64,000 bases of DNA from Bacillota bacterium (GTDB lineage Bacteria > Bacillota > Clostridia > Christensenellales > Aristaeellaceae). The position numbers and the translations under genes were made by a program. Shown one piece after another: positions 49,520 to 59,045 of the stretch (position 1 is the first letter of the stretch; each line of letters opens with the position of its first letter). Below the pieces are notes generated by a model. That model saw only the letters and a list, made by a program, of their open reading frames with translations. It had not been told where the DNA came from and ran no database searches. The DNA lies in the NCBI GenBank assembly GCA_023436585.1, contig JAEZIN010000022.1:17474-81473 (forward strand), in the 5' to 3' direction.

Positions 49520-49535
49520 GGAAGGTGAATGCGAG

Positions 49536-50981
49536 ATGGAAATACGTCCCAATCCGGACGGCCATGAATTGGTCAGGGGCCTGAACGGCATCGAGACCGA
49601 TACCATCGGCGAAGTACTAAACATCAGCATGGGCGCTGCGGCAACCGCCGTTTCCATCCTGCTGAACCGGCAGGTCAGCATAACCACGCCCAGCGTGCAG
49701 GTGGTTCACAGCTCGGATTTTGAGTTCAAGGAGCTGGAGCCGGCCCTGGGGGTGGAGATCAAATATATTCAGGGGCTGTACGGCTCCAACCACATGATCA
49801 TGAGCGTGCGGGATGTCCGGGCCATCGTCCAGCTTCTGCTGGGCGAGGATTTTTCGGATGCCTCCTATGATGCCGATAACGCGCTGGATGAGATTCATGT
49901 AAGCGCGCTGGGCGAGGTCATGAACCAGATGATGGGCGCAAGCTGCACGGCACTGGCGTCCTTCCTGGACCGGGAAATCAATATTTCCCCTCCCGTGCCC
50001 TTTGAGATTTCCAGCATTTCCGAAAAGCTCTTGTGGGGCAGCCAGCAGGATTTTGTGGTGGCTGTGGGCTTCAGGCTGACCATTGAAGGCCTGATAGACA
50101 GCGAGTTCTATACCGTTATGCCTGTGCCCTTTGCCAAGGAGTTGGTGAACAGCGCCATGGGCATCAGCGGGCAGGAGCTTTCGCAGGACGACATGGAAGT
50201 CTTGCAGGTGACAGGGCACACCCAGGTGCCTCCGCCGGTGATCGGCGAGGATTTTAAGATGCCTGCAAAAGCCGCGTCCAATAAAGTGCCGGAGGAAGCA
50301 CCCGCGCACGCCCCGGAGCAAGCGCAAAAGCCGGCGGCGGAAACTGCTCAAAAGCCTGCCGTGGCGCAAAAGCAAAGCCCCATGCCGGCACCCAAGCCAG
50401 CCCCGGCGGCGGCAAGGCCAGCGCCTGCCCCAATGCAGGAGCCTGCTTACACGGCGCCTGTTGTGCAGCCCGCTCAAATGCCGAATCCCGCGGCCATGGC
50501 CAGCCCGGCCCCCGTTGCCATGCCTGGTTACGCACCTCATGCCATGCCAGGTTACATGCCCCAGTCGATGCCGGCACAAATGCCCATGGCCGAACCTGCC
50601 CCGGCAGCGCAGCGGTCCATGCCGGTTGGTGGGCACGCGCCGGAACGGGGGAACCCCCGCCAGAACGTGGTGGTCAAGCCCCTGCAGTTTGGCAGCCTGG
50701 ATGCGGGTGACACCTTCGCCGAGGAGTTGGATGTCGTCAACCTTGGCCTGGTGATGGGCGTGGACCTGAACGTCACCGTAGAGATCGGCCGCACGCGCAA
50801 GCAGGTTAAGGAGATACTGGCCCTGCGCCAGGGTTCCATTGTGGAACTGGACAAGCAAGCCGGCGCACCGGTGGATATCATGGTGAACGGCAAGCTCATC
50901 GCCAGGGGCGATGTGGTGGTGATAGACGACAACTTCGGCGTGAGGGTTACGGAAATCGTAAGCAATACCGCGCAGAAGTAA
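49536..50981 (+). CDS. fliY: Flagellar motor switch phosphatase FliY
   Basis: 481 aa. The CheC-type N-terminal domain carries both phosphatase motifs D-x3-E-x2-N (Asp22, Glu26, Asn29) and S-x3-E-x2-N (Ser123, Glu127, Asn130), so it should dephosphorylate CheY-P. A low-complexity Ala/Pro/Gln/Met linker (about 245-370) is longer than usual. The C-terminal SpoA domain (about 385-478) corresponds to FliN and joins the C ring. GGAAGGTG lies upstream of ATG 49536. No cheY follows, unlike Bacillus. Confidence 0.95.
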   Translation: MEIRPNPDGHELVRGLNGIETDTIGEVLNISMGAAATAVSILLNRQVSITTPSVQVVHSSDFEFKELEPALGVEIKYIQGLYGSNHMIMSVRDVRAIVQLLLGEDFSDASYDADNALDEIHVSALGEVMNQMMGASCTALASFLDREINISPPVPFEISSISEKLLWGSQQDFVVAVGFRLTIEGLIDSEFYTVMPVPFAKELVNSAMGISGQELSQDDMEVLQVTGHTQVPPPVIGEDFKMPAKAASNKVPEEAPAHAPEQAQKPAAETAQKPAVAQKQSPMPAPKPAPAAARPAPAPMQEPAYTAPVVQPAQMPNPAAMASPAPVAMPGYAPHAMPGYMPQSMPAQMPMAEPAPAAQRSMPVGGHAPERGNPRQNVVVKPLQFGSLDAGDTFAEELDVVNLGLVMGVDLNVTVEIGRTRKQVKEILALRQGSIVELDKQAGAPVDIMVNGKLIARGDVVVIDDNFGVRVTEIVSNTAQK

Positions 50982-51016
50982 CCGGTGCCAAAGAAACGGG
51001 TTGGGAGAGGGAAGCA

Positions 51017-51397
51017 TTGGAAGACGTTTACTCCATACTGACACCCCTCCTGGCGGTGGTGGTGGTGATTGCGGGTGCGTATTGGACCACCAAATGGATG
51101 GGCAGGCATCACAACGCCTACTCCTCCGGCCGCCAGATCCAGGTGCTGGAGCGTGTGATGCTGGCCAGGGATACGTATCTGGCCCTGATCCGGGTAGGCG
51201 GAAAGACGCATTTGGCATCCGTGGGATCAGGCCGGGTGGAGCTACTCCGGGAGCTGGATCCGCAGGAGCTTGCCGCCGCGGAACATAAGCGGCCCGGGAG
51301 CGACTTTTTCGGCGCGCTGACAAAGGCCATGGGTAAAGGAAAGCAGCAGCCAGCGCAGCCGGAGAACGACGGCGGACAGGACGGCACGCAAACATGA
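51017..51397 (+). CDS. fliO: Flagellar biosynthetic protein FliO
   Basis: 126 aa. One membrane helix (about 8-24) and a cytosolic part with RQIQVLERVMLARDTYLALIRVGGKTHLASVG, the FliO core. It helps assemble FliP. TTG start with GGGAGAGGGAAG upstream. Overlaps fliP by 4 bases. Confidence 0.88.
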   Translation: MEDVYSILTPLLAVVVVIAGAYWTTKWMGRHHNAYSSGRQIQVLERVMLARDTYLALIRVGGKTHLASVGSGRVELLRELDPQELAAAEHKRPGSDFFGALTKAMGKGKQQPAQPENDGGQDGTQT

Positions 51398-52155
51398 TGA
51401 AAAAAGCGATGCTTGTATGCGCCGTTTTCGCGCTTATCCTTGTGGTGACTGCGGCGGTCCTGCCCATGCAAAGCGCCAGGGCTGAAGCGAACGGCCTGTC
51501 CATCCAACTGGAGGGCCTTGATTCGGGCGAAGGCGCCGATGTGCTGGAAATCCTGCTGACGCTGACGGTCATTGCGCTGATTCCCTCCATCCTCATCATG
51601 ACCACCTGCTTTACGCGTATTGTGATCGTGCTCTCCTGCGTCAGGAACGCCATCGGCCTTCAGCAGACGCCCCCCAATCAGGTATTGGTGGGCATTGCGT
51701 TATTTTTATCGCTGTTCATCATGTCCCCGGTGGTAGGCCAGATCAACGAAACGGCTTACCAACCCTATCAAAGAGGGGAGCTCACGCAGATTCAGGCGGC
51801 GGAAAAGGCCATAGAGCCGCTGCGTGGCTTTATGCTCCGAAACACCAACGCCGAAGACCTGAACCTCTTTCTGGACCTTGGTCATTATGAGCGGCCAGAG
51901 ACCGCGGAGCAGATCGAAACCACCGTACTGATCCCCGCTTTTGTTACCAGCGAGCTCAAACGCGCATTCATCATGGGCTTTATGGTATACTTACCGTTCC
52001 TGGTCATCGACATGGTGGTAGCCAGTACGCTGATGAGCCTGGGCATGGTGATGCTGCCGCCCGTATTGATCTCCCTGCCCTTTAAGCTGGTGCTGTTTGT
52101 ACTGGTGGATGGCTGGGCAATGACGTTAAAGGCGCTGGTGATGGGCTTCAAGTAG
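51394..52155 (+). CDS. fliP: Flagellar type III export protein FliP
   Basis: 253 aa with a cleavable signal sequence (about 1-30) and four later helices. FTRIVIVLSCVRNAIGLQQTPPNQVLVGIALFLSLFIM and the late KRAFIMGFMVYLPFLVIDMVVAS are diagnostic. Forms the export gate with FliQ and FliR. ATG overlaps the fliO stop. Confidence 0.97.
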   Translation: MMKKAMLVCAVFALILVVTAAVLPMQSARAEANGLSIQLEGLDSGEGADVLEILLTLTVIALIPSILIMTTCFTRIVIVLSCVRNAIGLQQTPPNQVLVGIALFLSLFIMSPVVGQINETAYQPYQRGELTQIQAAEKAIEPLRGFMLRNTNAEDLNLFLDLGHYERPETAEQIETTVLIPAFVTSELKRAFIMGFMVYLPFLVIDMVVASTLMSLGMVMLPPVLISLPFKLVLFVLVDGWAMTLKALVMGFK

Positions 52156-52188
52156 CGGGCCGATACGCGGGAGCCGGAAAGGAGCCGT

Positions 52189-52452
52189 ATGGCGCAAGGG
52201 GATATCGTTTCCATTTTAAAGGATGCGCTGACCACGGCGCTGGTGATGGCGGCGCCGTTTCTGGCGGTAAGCGTGGGGATCGGCATCCTGGTATCCGTGG
52301 TGCAGGCAGCCACGCAGATACACGAGCAGAACGTTGGCTTTGTTTTCAAGATACTGGCCATCGCCGTGTCGCTGATGCTTTTAAGCGCGTGGATCATCGC
52401 CAAGATCGTAGAGTTTACCACCAGGGTATTCGCCACCATCGGGAATCTGTAG
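52189..52452 (+). CDS. fliQ: Flagellar export protein FliQ
   Basis: 87 aa two-helix protein. It has the FliQ pattern ILKDALTTALVMAAPFLAVSVGIGILVSVVQAATQIHEQ. Export-gate component. GAAAGGAG precedes ATG 52189. Confidence 0.96.
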   Translation: MAQGDIVSILKDALTTALVMAAPFLAVSVGIGILVSVVQAATQIHEQNVGFVFKILAIAVSLMLLSAWIIAKIVEFTTRVFATIGNL

Positions 52453-52467
52453 CCTGGGAGGGCGGGA

Positions 52468-53247
52468 ATGCTGCAATTCAGCTTCGACAATTATGTGCTT
52501 GTGCTGCTGGTGTTCGCCCGTATGTCGGGCGCTTTGCTGTTTCATCCCTTCCTGGGCAGGAGAAACGTGCCGGTCATCGCCAAGGTCGGCCTTGCCATGC
52601 TGGCATCCATCCTCTTGACGCCCGTTTTGCAGGTGCCCGCGCCTGTGTTTTCCTCGTCCATCTCCTTTATGCTGTCGGTTTTGAAGGAGATGGCGGTGGG
52701 CTATGCCCTTGGGCTTGTGATGAACCTGTTTCTAAGCTGGGTGCTGATGGCCGGCGAGGCCATTGATATGGAGCTTGGCCTTGGCATGGGCAGGATCTAT
52801 GACCCGCAGAGCAATGTTTCGATGCCCGCTACCGGATCACTTTTCAACCTGATGATCACACTCATCTTCTTTGCCTCCAACGGGCATCTGACGCTGCTGC
52901 GCATCCTGGCCAGTTCCTGCCAGCTCTTCCCGCCGGGCCCTTCGGTCATCAACCTGCAAGAGGGCAGCTTTGTGGCACTGATATTGGGGGATATGCTGGT
53001 GCTGATGTTGAAGCTGGCCATGCCGGTCATCGCCACGGAGCTTTTGACCGAGGCGGGCATGGGCGTCCTCATGCGCGTCGTTCCGCAAATTAACGTGTTT
53101 GTGGCCGGCCTGCAGGTGAAGCTGCTGGTCGGTTTGGCCATTATCATCGTGGCGCTGCCGGCCGTATCCCGCCTGATGGACGATACGCTTACGCAGATGT
53201 ATAAAAAGCTGCAGGAATCCCTGGCGATCATGCTGACTGGTGCTTGA
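52468..53247 (+). CDS. fliR: Flagellar export protein FliR
   Basis: 259 aa with six helices; LFHPFLGRRNVPVIAKVGLAMLASILLTP and KEMAVGYALGLVMNLFLSWVLMAGEAIDMELGLGM are the FliR hallmarks. Completes the FliPQR gate. GGGAGGGCGGG precedes ATG 52468. Confidence 0.96.
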   Translation: MLQFSFDNYVLVLLVFARMSGALLFHPFLGRRNVPVIAKVGLAMLASILLTPVLQVPAPVFSSSISFMLSVLKEMAVGYALGLVMNLFLSWVLMAGEAIDMELGLGMGRIYDPQSNVSMPATGSLFNLMITLIFFASNGHLTLLRILASSCQLFPPGPSVINLQEGSFVALILGDMLVLMLKLAMPVIATELLTEAGMGVLMRVVPQINVFVAGLQVKLLVGLAIIIVALPAVSRLMDDTLTQMYKKLQESLAIMLTGA

Positions 53248-53275
53248 GAATACGGCTTGAGAAGGAGGTGGGGAC

Positions 53276-54343
53276 ATGGCAGGCGACAGCAGCCGCACGG
53301 AGCGCGCGACACCGCGCAAGCGGGAGGACGAGCGGAAGAAAGGTAATATCTTTCAAAGCAAGGACGCCATCAGCGCCATCTCCCTGCTGGCCATGATCCT
53401 TCTTTTGCGCATGGGCGGCGGGCCGCTGCTTGCCGGCATGAAGCGCGTGCTGCTGGAGGGCTACGGCTCCCTGGGTACGGTGGATCATCTCACCGCCATG
53501 GACGCCTCCTCCATTATGAGCAGGTTTGCGTTAAGCGCGCTTTTTATGATACTGCCCATCAGCGGCGTGGCCATGCTGCTGGGCGTTGTGCTGGGCGGCG
53601 TGCAGACGCGCTTCCTGTTTGCCGGGAGCTTACTCAAGCCCAAGCTCTCCAGGCTCAACCCCATGACGGGGCTCAAGAACATGATATCCATGAAATCACT
53701 GGTGGAGCTGGTTAAGTCCATCGTGAAAGTTGTGGTCATCGGGGCGATCCTCTACAGCGAGGTGATGAACCGCGTTCTGCAAATACGCAGTATGCCCCTC
53801 ATCACATTGGAGAGCGGGATCGCCTGGACAGGCGAGGCCATCTTCTCCATCGCCACCAAGATTCTTATGTTCATGGTGGCGTTCGCGGCGGCCGACTACT
53901 TTTACCAGTGGTGGGATTACGAAAAGCGGATGCGCATGACCAAGCAGGAAGTGAAGGACGAGCAAAAGCGCATCGAGGGCGACCCCAACATCAAGGGCCG
54001 CATCCGGGAAGTGCAGCGCAAAATGGCCATGATGCGCATGATGCAGAAGGTGCCCAAGGCGGACGTGGTTATCAGGAACCCCACCCACTTTGCCGTGGCG
54101 CTGAAATATGATCCCCAAAAGGACAAGGCGCCGGTGGTGGTGGCCAAGGGCGCTGACCAGATCGCTTTGACCATCGTGCGGATCGCCACGGAAAACGGTG
54201 TGCACATCACGGAAAACAAGCCCCTGGCCCGGGGACTGTATGAGACGGTGGATATCGGTTCGCCCATCCCCGAAGCGTTTTACAAGCCTGTGGCCGATAT
54301 CATCGCTTTCATCTACAAGCTCAAAAAGAGGACTGCCGGATGA
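53276..54343 (+). CDS. flhB: Flagellar export switch protein FlhB
   Basis: 355 aa. The N-terminal TERATPRKREDERKKGNIFQS, four membrane helices, and a cytosolic domain with the self-cleaving NPTH site (NPTHFAVALKYD, about 263-274) show an intact substrate-specificity switch. AGAAGGAGGTGG precedes ATG 53276. Overlaps flhA by 4 bases. Confidence 0.97.
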   Translation: MAGDSSRTERATPRKREDERKKGNIFQSKDAISAISLLAMILLLRMGGGPLLAGMKRVLLEGYGSLGTVDHLTAMDASSIMSRFALSALFMILPISGVAMLLGVVLGGVQTRFLFAGSLLKPKLSRLNPMTGLKNMISMKSLVELVKSIVKVVVIGAILYSEVMNRVLQIRSMPLITLESGIAWTGEAIFSIATKILMFMVAFAAADYFYQWWDYEKRMRMTKQEVKDEQKRIEGDPNIKGRIREVQRKMAMMRMMQKVPKADVVIRNPTHFAVALKYDPQKDKAPVVVAKGADQIALTIVRIATENGVHITENKPLARGLYETVDIGSPIPEAFYKPVADIIAFIYKLKKRTAG

Positions 54344-56376
54344 AAAAACTGTTTGACAATGTGCTGACCCTGTTTCTGATCGGCGTCATATTCCTGCTGA
54401 TCATCCCCTTGGGCACGGGAATCCTGGACGTGATGCTCATCGTAAACATCGCGCTTTCGCTGACCATCCTTCTGATTGCCATGTACATCAAGGAAGCGCT
54501 GGAGTTTTCAGTGTTTCCCTCCGTGCTGCTGATTACCACGCTGCTGCGCGTGTCGCTGAACGTATCCTCCACGAGGCTGATCCTGGGCAACGGCGGCAAC
54601 GCCGGCAAGGTCATCCACACCTTCGGCCAGTACGTCATCGGCGGCAACCCTGTGGTGGGCTTTATCATCTTCCTGATTATTGTGGTGGTGCAGTTCATTG
54701 TCATCACCAAGGGCGCGGAGCGCGTAGCGGAAGTGGCGGCCAGGTTCACCCTGGACGCCATGCCCGGAAAGCAGATGGCTATCGACGCTGACCTCAACGC
54801 CGGCCTCATCAACGATGAGACGGCAAAAATGCGTCGTGTGAAAATACAGCGCGAGGCGGACTTCTACGGTTCCATGGACGGCGCCTCCAAGTTCATCAAG
54901 GGCGACGCCATCGTATCCATTATTATATTGTTCATCAACAGCATCGGCGGCGTCATCATCGGTATGGTTCAGGGCGGCGGAAGCTTTACCGATGTGCTCA
55001 ATACCTACATCACCGCCACGGTGGGCGACGGCCTCGTATCCCAGCTCCCCGCGCTTTTAATCTCCACCGCCACGGGCATGGTGGTAACGCGCGCCGCATC
55101 GGTCAACAGCCTGAGCGAAGACTTGAAAACGCAGATCACCTCCTACCCGCTGGTGCTGATGATTACCGGCGGCGTGCTGATGGCCCTGTCGGTGCTGCCG
55201 GGCTTCCCGGTGCTGGTATTGCTTACTGTGGGCGGATCGCTGATCCTGCTGGCCTCCAGGCTTCGCAGAAAAAAGGAAGCTTCGGCCCCTGTGGCGGAGC
55301 CCGAGCTGCCGGTCAACGAAACGGAATTTTACAAGAACACCGACAATATCTATTCGCTGCTATCCGTGGAGCCCATTGAGGTGGAGGTGGGCTACAGCCT
55401 GATTCCCCTGGTGGACGAGAGCAAGGGCGGCAATTTTATCAACCGGGTGGTCATGCTGCGCCGGCAGTTCGCCGAGGACATGGGCATGGTGGTCCCCGCG
55501 GTGACACTTCGGGACAACGCCGGCCTGAACATCAACGAGTATGTCATCAAAATCAAGGGCGAAGAGGTGGCGCGCGGGGAAGTGCTGGCCGACCATTACC
55601 TGGCCATGAACGCCATCAGCGACGCCCAGGAGATTGAGGGCATCGACACCCTGGAGCCGGCCTTCAAGCTCCCCGCCAAGTGGATCACCGCCGACGCCAG
55701 GGAATACGCGCAGATGAGCGGCTACACCATCATCGATCCCCTGTCGGTGATCGTGACCCACCTTTCGGAAATCATCAAGAAGCATGCCCATGAGCTGTTC
55801 TCCCGCAAGGACCTGATGCACCTTTTGGACAACCTGCGCAAGACCCACAAGGAGCTGGTGGACGACATCGTGCCCGGCGTCGTGCCCCATGTGGAGCTGC
55901 AAAAGGTGCTGTGCAACCTGCTATCCGAACGCATCCCCATCCGGGACATACCCACCATACTGGAAACCCTCAGCGAGCACATGCCCGTGGTGAAGGACAC
56001 CGACCTGTTGACGGAATATGTCCGCCAGGCTTTGAAGCGCACCATCACCCGCAAGTACGCCCAGGATGGCAACCTGAAGGTCATCACCCTAAACCCCGAG
56101 ATCGAGAACATGATCATGAACGGTGTGCGCAAGTCGGGCAACAATTCCTACGTATCACTGGAGCCCAATACGCTGCAAAGCATCGTCAGCTCCCATATGA
56201 AAGAGGAAAACCGGTTCAGGGAGCGGCTGGGGGATGTGGTGGTGCTCACCTCGCCCGTGGTGCGCTGCTATTACCGGCGGCTGATGGAGCAGTTCTCCTC
56301 CGAGGCGGTGGTGCTTTCCTTCAGCGAGATCAACCAGGATGTGAACATTCAGGCGCTTGGCACCATTTCCATTTGA
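54340..56376 (+). CDS. flhA: Flagellar biosynthesis protein FlhA
   Basis: 678 aa main export-gate protein. The eight-helix membrane half includes SVFPSVLLITTLLRVSLNVSSTRLIL and the FHIPEP-type TLDAMPGKQMAIDADLNAGLI; the cytosolic half (about 330-678) docks chaperone-substrate complexes. ATG overlaps flhB. flhF and flhG, which usually follow, are absent; sigD begins 31 bases downstream. Confidence 0.98.
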   Translation: MKKLFDNVLTLFLIGVIFLLIIPLGTGILDVMLIVNIALSLTILLIAMYIKEALEFSVFPSVLLITTLLRVSLNVSSTRLILGNGGNAGKVIHTFGQYVIGGNPVVGFIIFLIIVVVQFIVITKGAERVAEVAARFTLDAMPGKQMAIDADLNAGLINDETAKMRRVKIQREADFYGSMDGASKFIKGDAIVSIIILFINSIGGVIIGMVQGGGSFTDVLNTYITATVGDGLVSQLPALLISTATGMVVTRAASVNSLSEDLKTQITSYPLVLMITGGVLMALSVLPGFPVLVLLTVGGSLILLASRLRRKKEASAPVAEPELPVNETEFYKNTDNIYSLLSVEPIEVEVGYSLIPLVDESKGGNFINRVVMLRRQFAEDMGMVVPAVTLRDNAGLNINEYVIKIKGEEVARGEVLADHYLAMNAISDAQEIEGIDTLEPAFKLPAKWITADAREYAQMSGYTIIDPLSVIVTHLSEIIKKHAHELFSRKDLMHLLDNLRKTHKELVDDIVPGVVPHVELQKVLCNLLSERIPIRDIPTILETLSEHMPVVKDTDLLTEYVRQALKRTITRKYAQDGNLKVITLNPEIENMIMNGVRKSGNNSYVSLEPNTLQSIVSSHMKEENRFRERLGDVVVLTSPVVRCYYRRLMEQFSSEAVVLSFSEINQDVNIQALGTISI

Positions 56377-56407
56377 CAGGCGCTTTACATAGCAGGGTGG
56401 GAGGAGC

Positions 56408-57181
56408 ATGAACTACTATAAGGACCAATCAAAAAAAATAGACGAGCAGACCTGGCAGCGGTATGAAAAGACCAGGGATGTTGGCCTGCGCAACGAGATA
56501 TTGATGGCCTACCTGTATATTGTGACCTGCAGCCTGAAGCGGTCGCAGATGATTGCCGTCAACCGGGACGACATGGAGGATCTGGCCAACCATGGCGTGC
56601 TGGAGCTGATCAACTGCATCGACCGGTACGACTACAAGCGCGGCGTCCAGTTCGATTCCTTCGCCTCCATCCGCGTGCGCGGCGCCATTATCGATTACCT
56701 GCGCAAAAAGGAATGGGTGCCCAGGGACATCCATCAAAAGATCCGATTGGCCAACAAAATGAGCCAGCAGATGCAAAACGAGCTGGGCAGGCCCCCGGGT
56801 GACAGCGAGCTGGCGCAGCGGCTTTCGATGACGGAGACGGAGCTGAACAGGCTGCGCGTGGATGAAATGAGCTATCATGTGCTGGCGCTGGAGGAAACGC
56901 TGCCCCACGGCAACATGTCCGTAATGGACGCCATTGAGGATACCACGGCTCAAACGCCGGAGCACAGGCTGTTGCAGAAGGACTTCAAAAACCAGCTGGC
57001 CAAGTACATCGACACCCTGGATGAGAAGGAAAGAATCGTCATCTCCCTGTACTACTACGAGGAGCTGAAGCTTCGGGAAATTGCCTTTGTGCTGGGGCTC
57101 ACCGTGCCCAGGGTATCGCAGATTCATTCCAAGGCGCTGTCCAAATTAAAGCAGCGCATCGCGGAATACATGAACGAATAA
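56408..57181 (+). CDS. sigD: FliA/WhiG/SigD-type flagellar sigma factor
   Basis: 257 aa sigma-28 family. Region 2 is RNEILMAYLYIVTCSLKRS...NHGVLELINCIDRYDYKRGVQFDSFASIRVRGAIIDYLR, and region 4 is EERIVISLYYYEELKLREIAFVLGLTVPRVSQIHSKALSKLK (about 205-247, reading DEKERIVISLYY). It directs late flagellar genes; a matching promoter stands before flgM. GGGAGGAG precedes ATG 56408. Confidence 0.95.
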   Translation: MNYYKDQSKKIDEQTWQRYEKTRDVGLRNEILMAYLYIVTCSLKRSQMIAVNRDDMEDLANHGVLELINCIDRYDYKRGVQFDSFASIRVRGAIIDYLRKKEWVPRDIHQKIRLANKMSQQMQNELGRPPGDSELAQRLSMTETELNRLRVDEMSYHVLALEETLPHGNMSVMDAIEDTTAQTPEHRLLQKDFKNQLAKYIDTLDEKERIVISLYYYEELKLREIAFVLGLTVPRVSQIHSKALSKLKQRIAEYMNE

Positions 57182-57195
57182 GGGGGAGGTATTGT

Positions 57196-57930
57196 ATGAA
57201 CAACGCCGTATATGCCGCCACAACAGGCCTTTTAAACAGGTCCAGGGCGCTGGATGTGACGGCCAACAACCTGGCCAACGCGGGCACCGCCGGCTTCAAG
57301 CGCGAAGAGCTGGTTACCTCCACCTTCGGCGAGCATGTGATGATGCGCATGGACGGAGGTGCCCAGGAGATCGGCGCCAGCACCCACGGAGCCATCGGCG
57401 ATGAGGTGTATGCCGACCTTACCCAGGGGGCGCTGGAAACGACGGGCAGGGCGCTGGATGTAGCCATCCTGGGCGACGGGTTCTTCGCGGTGGAGGACCA
57501 GCAGGGCGCGGACGGGCTGACGCGGAACGGCAGCTTTTTCATCGGCAACGACGGGTATTTGATGACCTCCGGCGGCGCGTACGTGCTGGGGCAGGGCGGC
57601 CGGATCCAGCTGGACGCCGGCACCGTTGCCATCTCCGACACCGGCGCCATCACCGTCAACGGTGAGGACGCGGGCGAGCTGCTGATTGTTGTCCCGCAGG
57701 AAGGGGATGCGCTTGTAAGGCAGGCCAACGGCCTGTTTGGGCGGCTCGCCGGTAATGGGGCGTTCCAGGGCCGCCTCCTGCAAGGGTCCCTGGAACGTGC
57801 CAATGTGGACATGGTGGAAGAGATGGCCAACATGATGGAATCCTCCCGGGCCTTCCAGTCCTGCGGGCAGGTGCTTCGTATACTCGATCAAATCAACCAA
57901 AAGACGGTCAATGAGGTCGGGCGCGCGTAA
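57196..57930 (+). CDS. Flagellar hook-basal body protein (FlgF/FlhO-like)
   Basis: 244 aa rod protein. MNNAVYAATTGLLNRSRALDVTANNLANAGTAGFKREEL is the rod-family N terminus and the SLERANVDMVEEMANMMESSRAFQSCGQVLRILDQ helix the C-terminal partner. By position before the FlgG-like gene it is the FlgF/FlhO equivalent. GGGGGAGG precedes ATG 57196. Confidence 0.9.
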   Translation: MNNAVYAATTGLLNRSRALDVTANNLANAGTAGFKREELVTSTFGEHVMMRMDGGAQEIGASTHGAIGDEVYADLTQGALETTGRALDVAILGDGFFAVEDQQGADGLTRNGSFFIGNDGYLMTSGGAYVLGQGGRIQLDAGTVAISDTGAITVNGEDAGELLIVVPQEGDALVRQANGLFGRLAGNGAFQGRLLQGSLERANVDMVEEMANMMESSRAFQSCGQVLRILDQINQKTVNEVGRA

Positions 57931-57969
57931 TCCGCGTTTCCTTACCGGATGAAGAGGAGGGGGCTTCCT

Positions 57970-58668
57970 TTGATCAACGGTTTCTACGCGGCCAAGTCGG
58001 GCATCAAGTCGTTTCAAACCAGCCTGGACATTACCGCCAACAACATCGCAAATGCCAATACACAGGGGTTCAAGGCGGAGACTGCCAGCTTTACCGACCT
58101 TGTGTATACCAGCGCCCAAGGTGCGGAATTTGTGGCAGGCAACGGTTCGCGTTTGGCCGCCACGTCCCTTGATACGGATCAGGGGGGCCTTGCCCAGGAT
58201 GGGGAAAGGGGCTTTGCCATTGAGGGGGCGGGCTTCTTCGCCATCGAAAACGCCCAGGGTGAGACGGTCTATACAAGGACCGGCGGCTTTGCCATCTCCG
58301 CCGAGGGGGAAGACAGTTTTTTGACATTGCCCGGCGGCGGGTATGTGCTGGATGAGAGTGGACAGCACATACCGCTCGAGAACGGCGACATGCGCGCGGC
58401 GGTTCAAAATGCGGCGCTGTACGCATTCCCGAACCCCGATGCGCTGACGGCCCTGGGCAACGGGCAGTATGCCCCCACGGAGGCGTCCGGCGACGCGGCC
58501 GCCGATGAGGTATCCCAAATCCGGGACAGTGCCATGGAGCTTTCCAATGTGGACATCGTTTCGGAAATGACCCGCATGATGCTGGCCCAGCGGGGGATAC
58601 AGTTCAATATGCGCATGCTGCAGACCGCCGACGAGCTGGAGCAGGCGGTAAACAGCTTAAGGACATGA
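57970..58668 (+). CDS. Flagellar hook-basal body protein (FlgG/FlhP-like)
   Basis: 232 aa rod protein, short for FlgG. It begins MINGFYAAKSGIKSFQTSLDITANNIANANTQGFK with TTG at 57970, which has AGAGGAGGGGG 6 bases upstream; the ATG at 57949 lies ahead of that site. The C-terminal SAMELSNVDIVSEMTRMMLAQRGIQFNMRMLQTADELEQAVNSL helix is typical. Forms the distal rod or equivalent. Confidence 0.88.
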   Translation: MINGFYAAKSGIKSFQTSLDITANNIANANTQGFKAETASFTDLVYTSAQGAEFVAGNGSRLAATSLDTDQGGLAQDGERGFAIEGAGFFAIENAQGETVYTRTGGFAISAEGEDSFLTLPGGGYVLDESGQHIPLENGDMRAAVQNAALYAFPNPDALTALGNGQYAPTEASGDAAADEVSQIRDSAMELSNVDIVSEMTRMMLAQRGIQFNMRMLQTADELEQAVNSLRT

Positions 58669-58686
58669 TGAGATTTTACAATCTGC

Positions 58687-58713
58687 TAAACTTCCCATGT
58701 AAAATATCGATAT
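58687..58713 (+). promoter_or_regulatory. Sigma-D promoter of the flgM operon
   Basis: TAAA, 15-base spacer, ATCGATAT (six of eight match GCCGATAT), 20 bases before flgM. It fits the sigma-28 consensus and the expected late-gene control. Confidence 0.75.
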
Positions 58714-58732
58714 ATAAAGCGGGTGATAGGTC

Positions 58733-59038
58733 ATGAAGATCAATCGAGCGCAGATAGACAAGCTCTATGGCGCCATGATGGCGCAAAACCTCGCGGCGAA
58801 CCAGAAGGAGACTAAGAAGCAGGCCGGCGTCGACAAGGACAGCCTTGTCTTGTCCAGCGCTGCCAAGGGCTACTCCGAGCTGGACGGGGTCGTGAACATG
58901 GTGGTCAGCGAAGCAACGAAAGCGACGCCTGCGGAAAGGCTGCTGCTTTTGAAAAATGAAATAGCCCGGGGAAACTACCACGTTTCCGCCGAGCAGATCG
59001 CGGAGGCTATGCTCTATGGCGTTGAGGCCAGGGAGTAA
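58733..59038 (+). CDS. flgM: Anti-sigma factor FlgM
   Basis: 101 aa. The C-terminal half (about 40-95), with DSLVLSSAAKGYSEL and TPAERLLLLKNEIARGNYHVSAEQIAEAML, is the sigma-28-binding FlgM signature. It holds SigD inactive until it is exported through the finished hook. Start ATG 58733; own sigma-D promoter upstream. Confidence 0.93.
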   Translation: MKINRAQIDKLYGAMMAQNLAANQKETKKQAGVDKDSLVLSSAAKGYSELDGVVNMVVSEATKATPAERLLLLKNEIARGNYHVSAEQIAEAMLYGVEARE

Positions 59039-59045
59039 TAGCCTT

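Noticed and set aside
49617..51653. Long open frame (about 680 codons) on the minus strand across fliY and fliO
   Set aside because: It is antisense to well-supported flagellar genes, has low-complexity His/Arg/Gly-rich translation and no ribosome-binding site; high-GC codon bias on the plus strand explains it.
54293..54300. GCCGATAT (sigma-D -10) inside flhB
   Set aside because: No matching -35 at 14-16 bases and located in a coding sequence; a similar case is 33025-33032.
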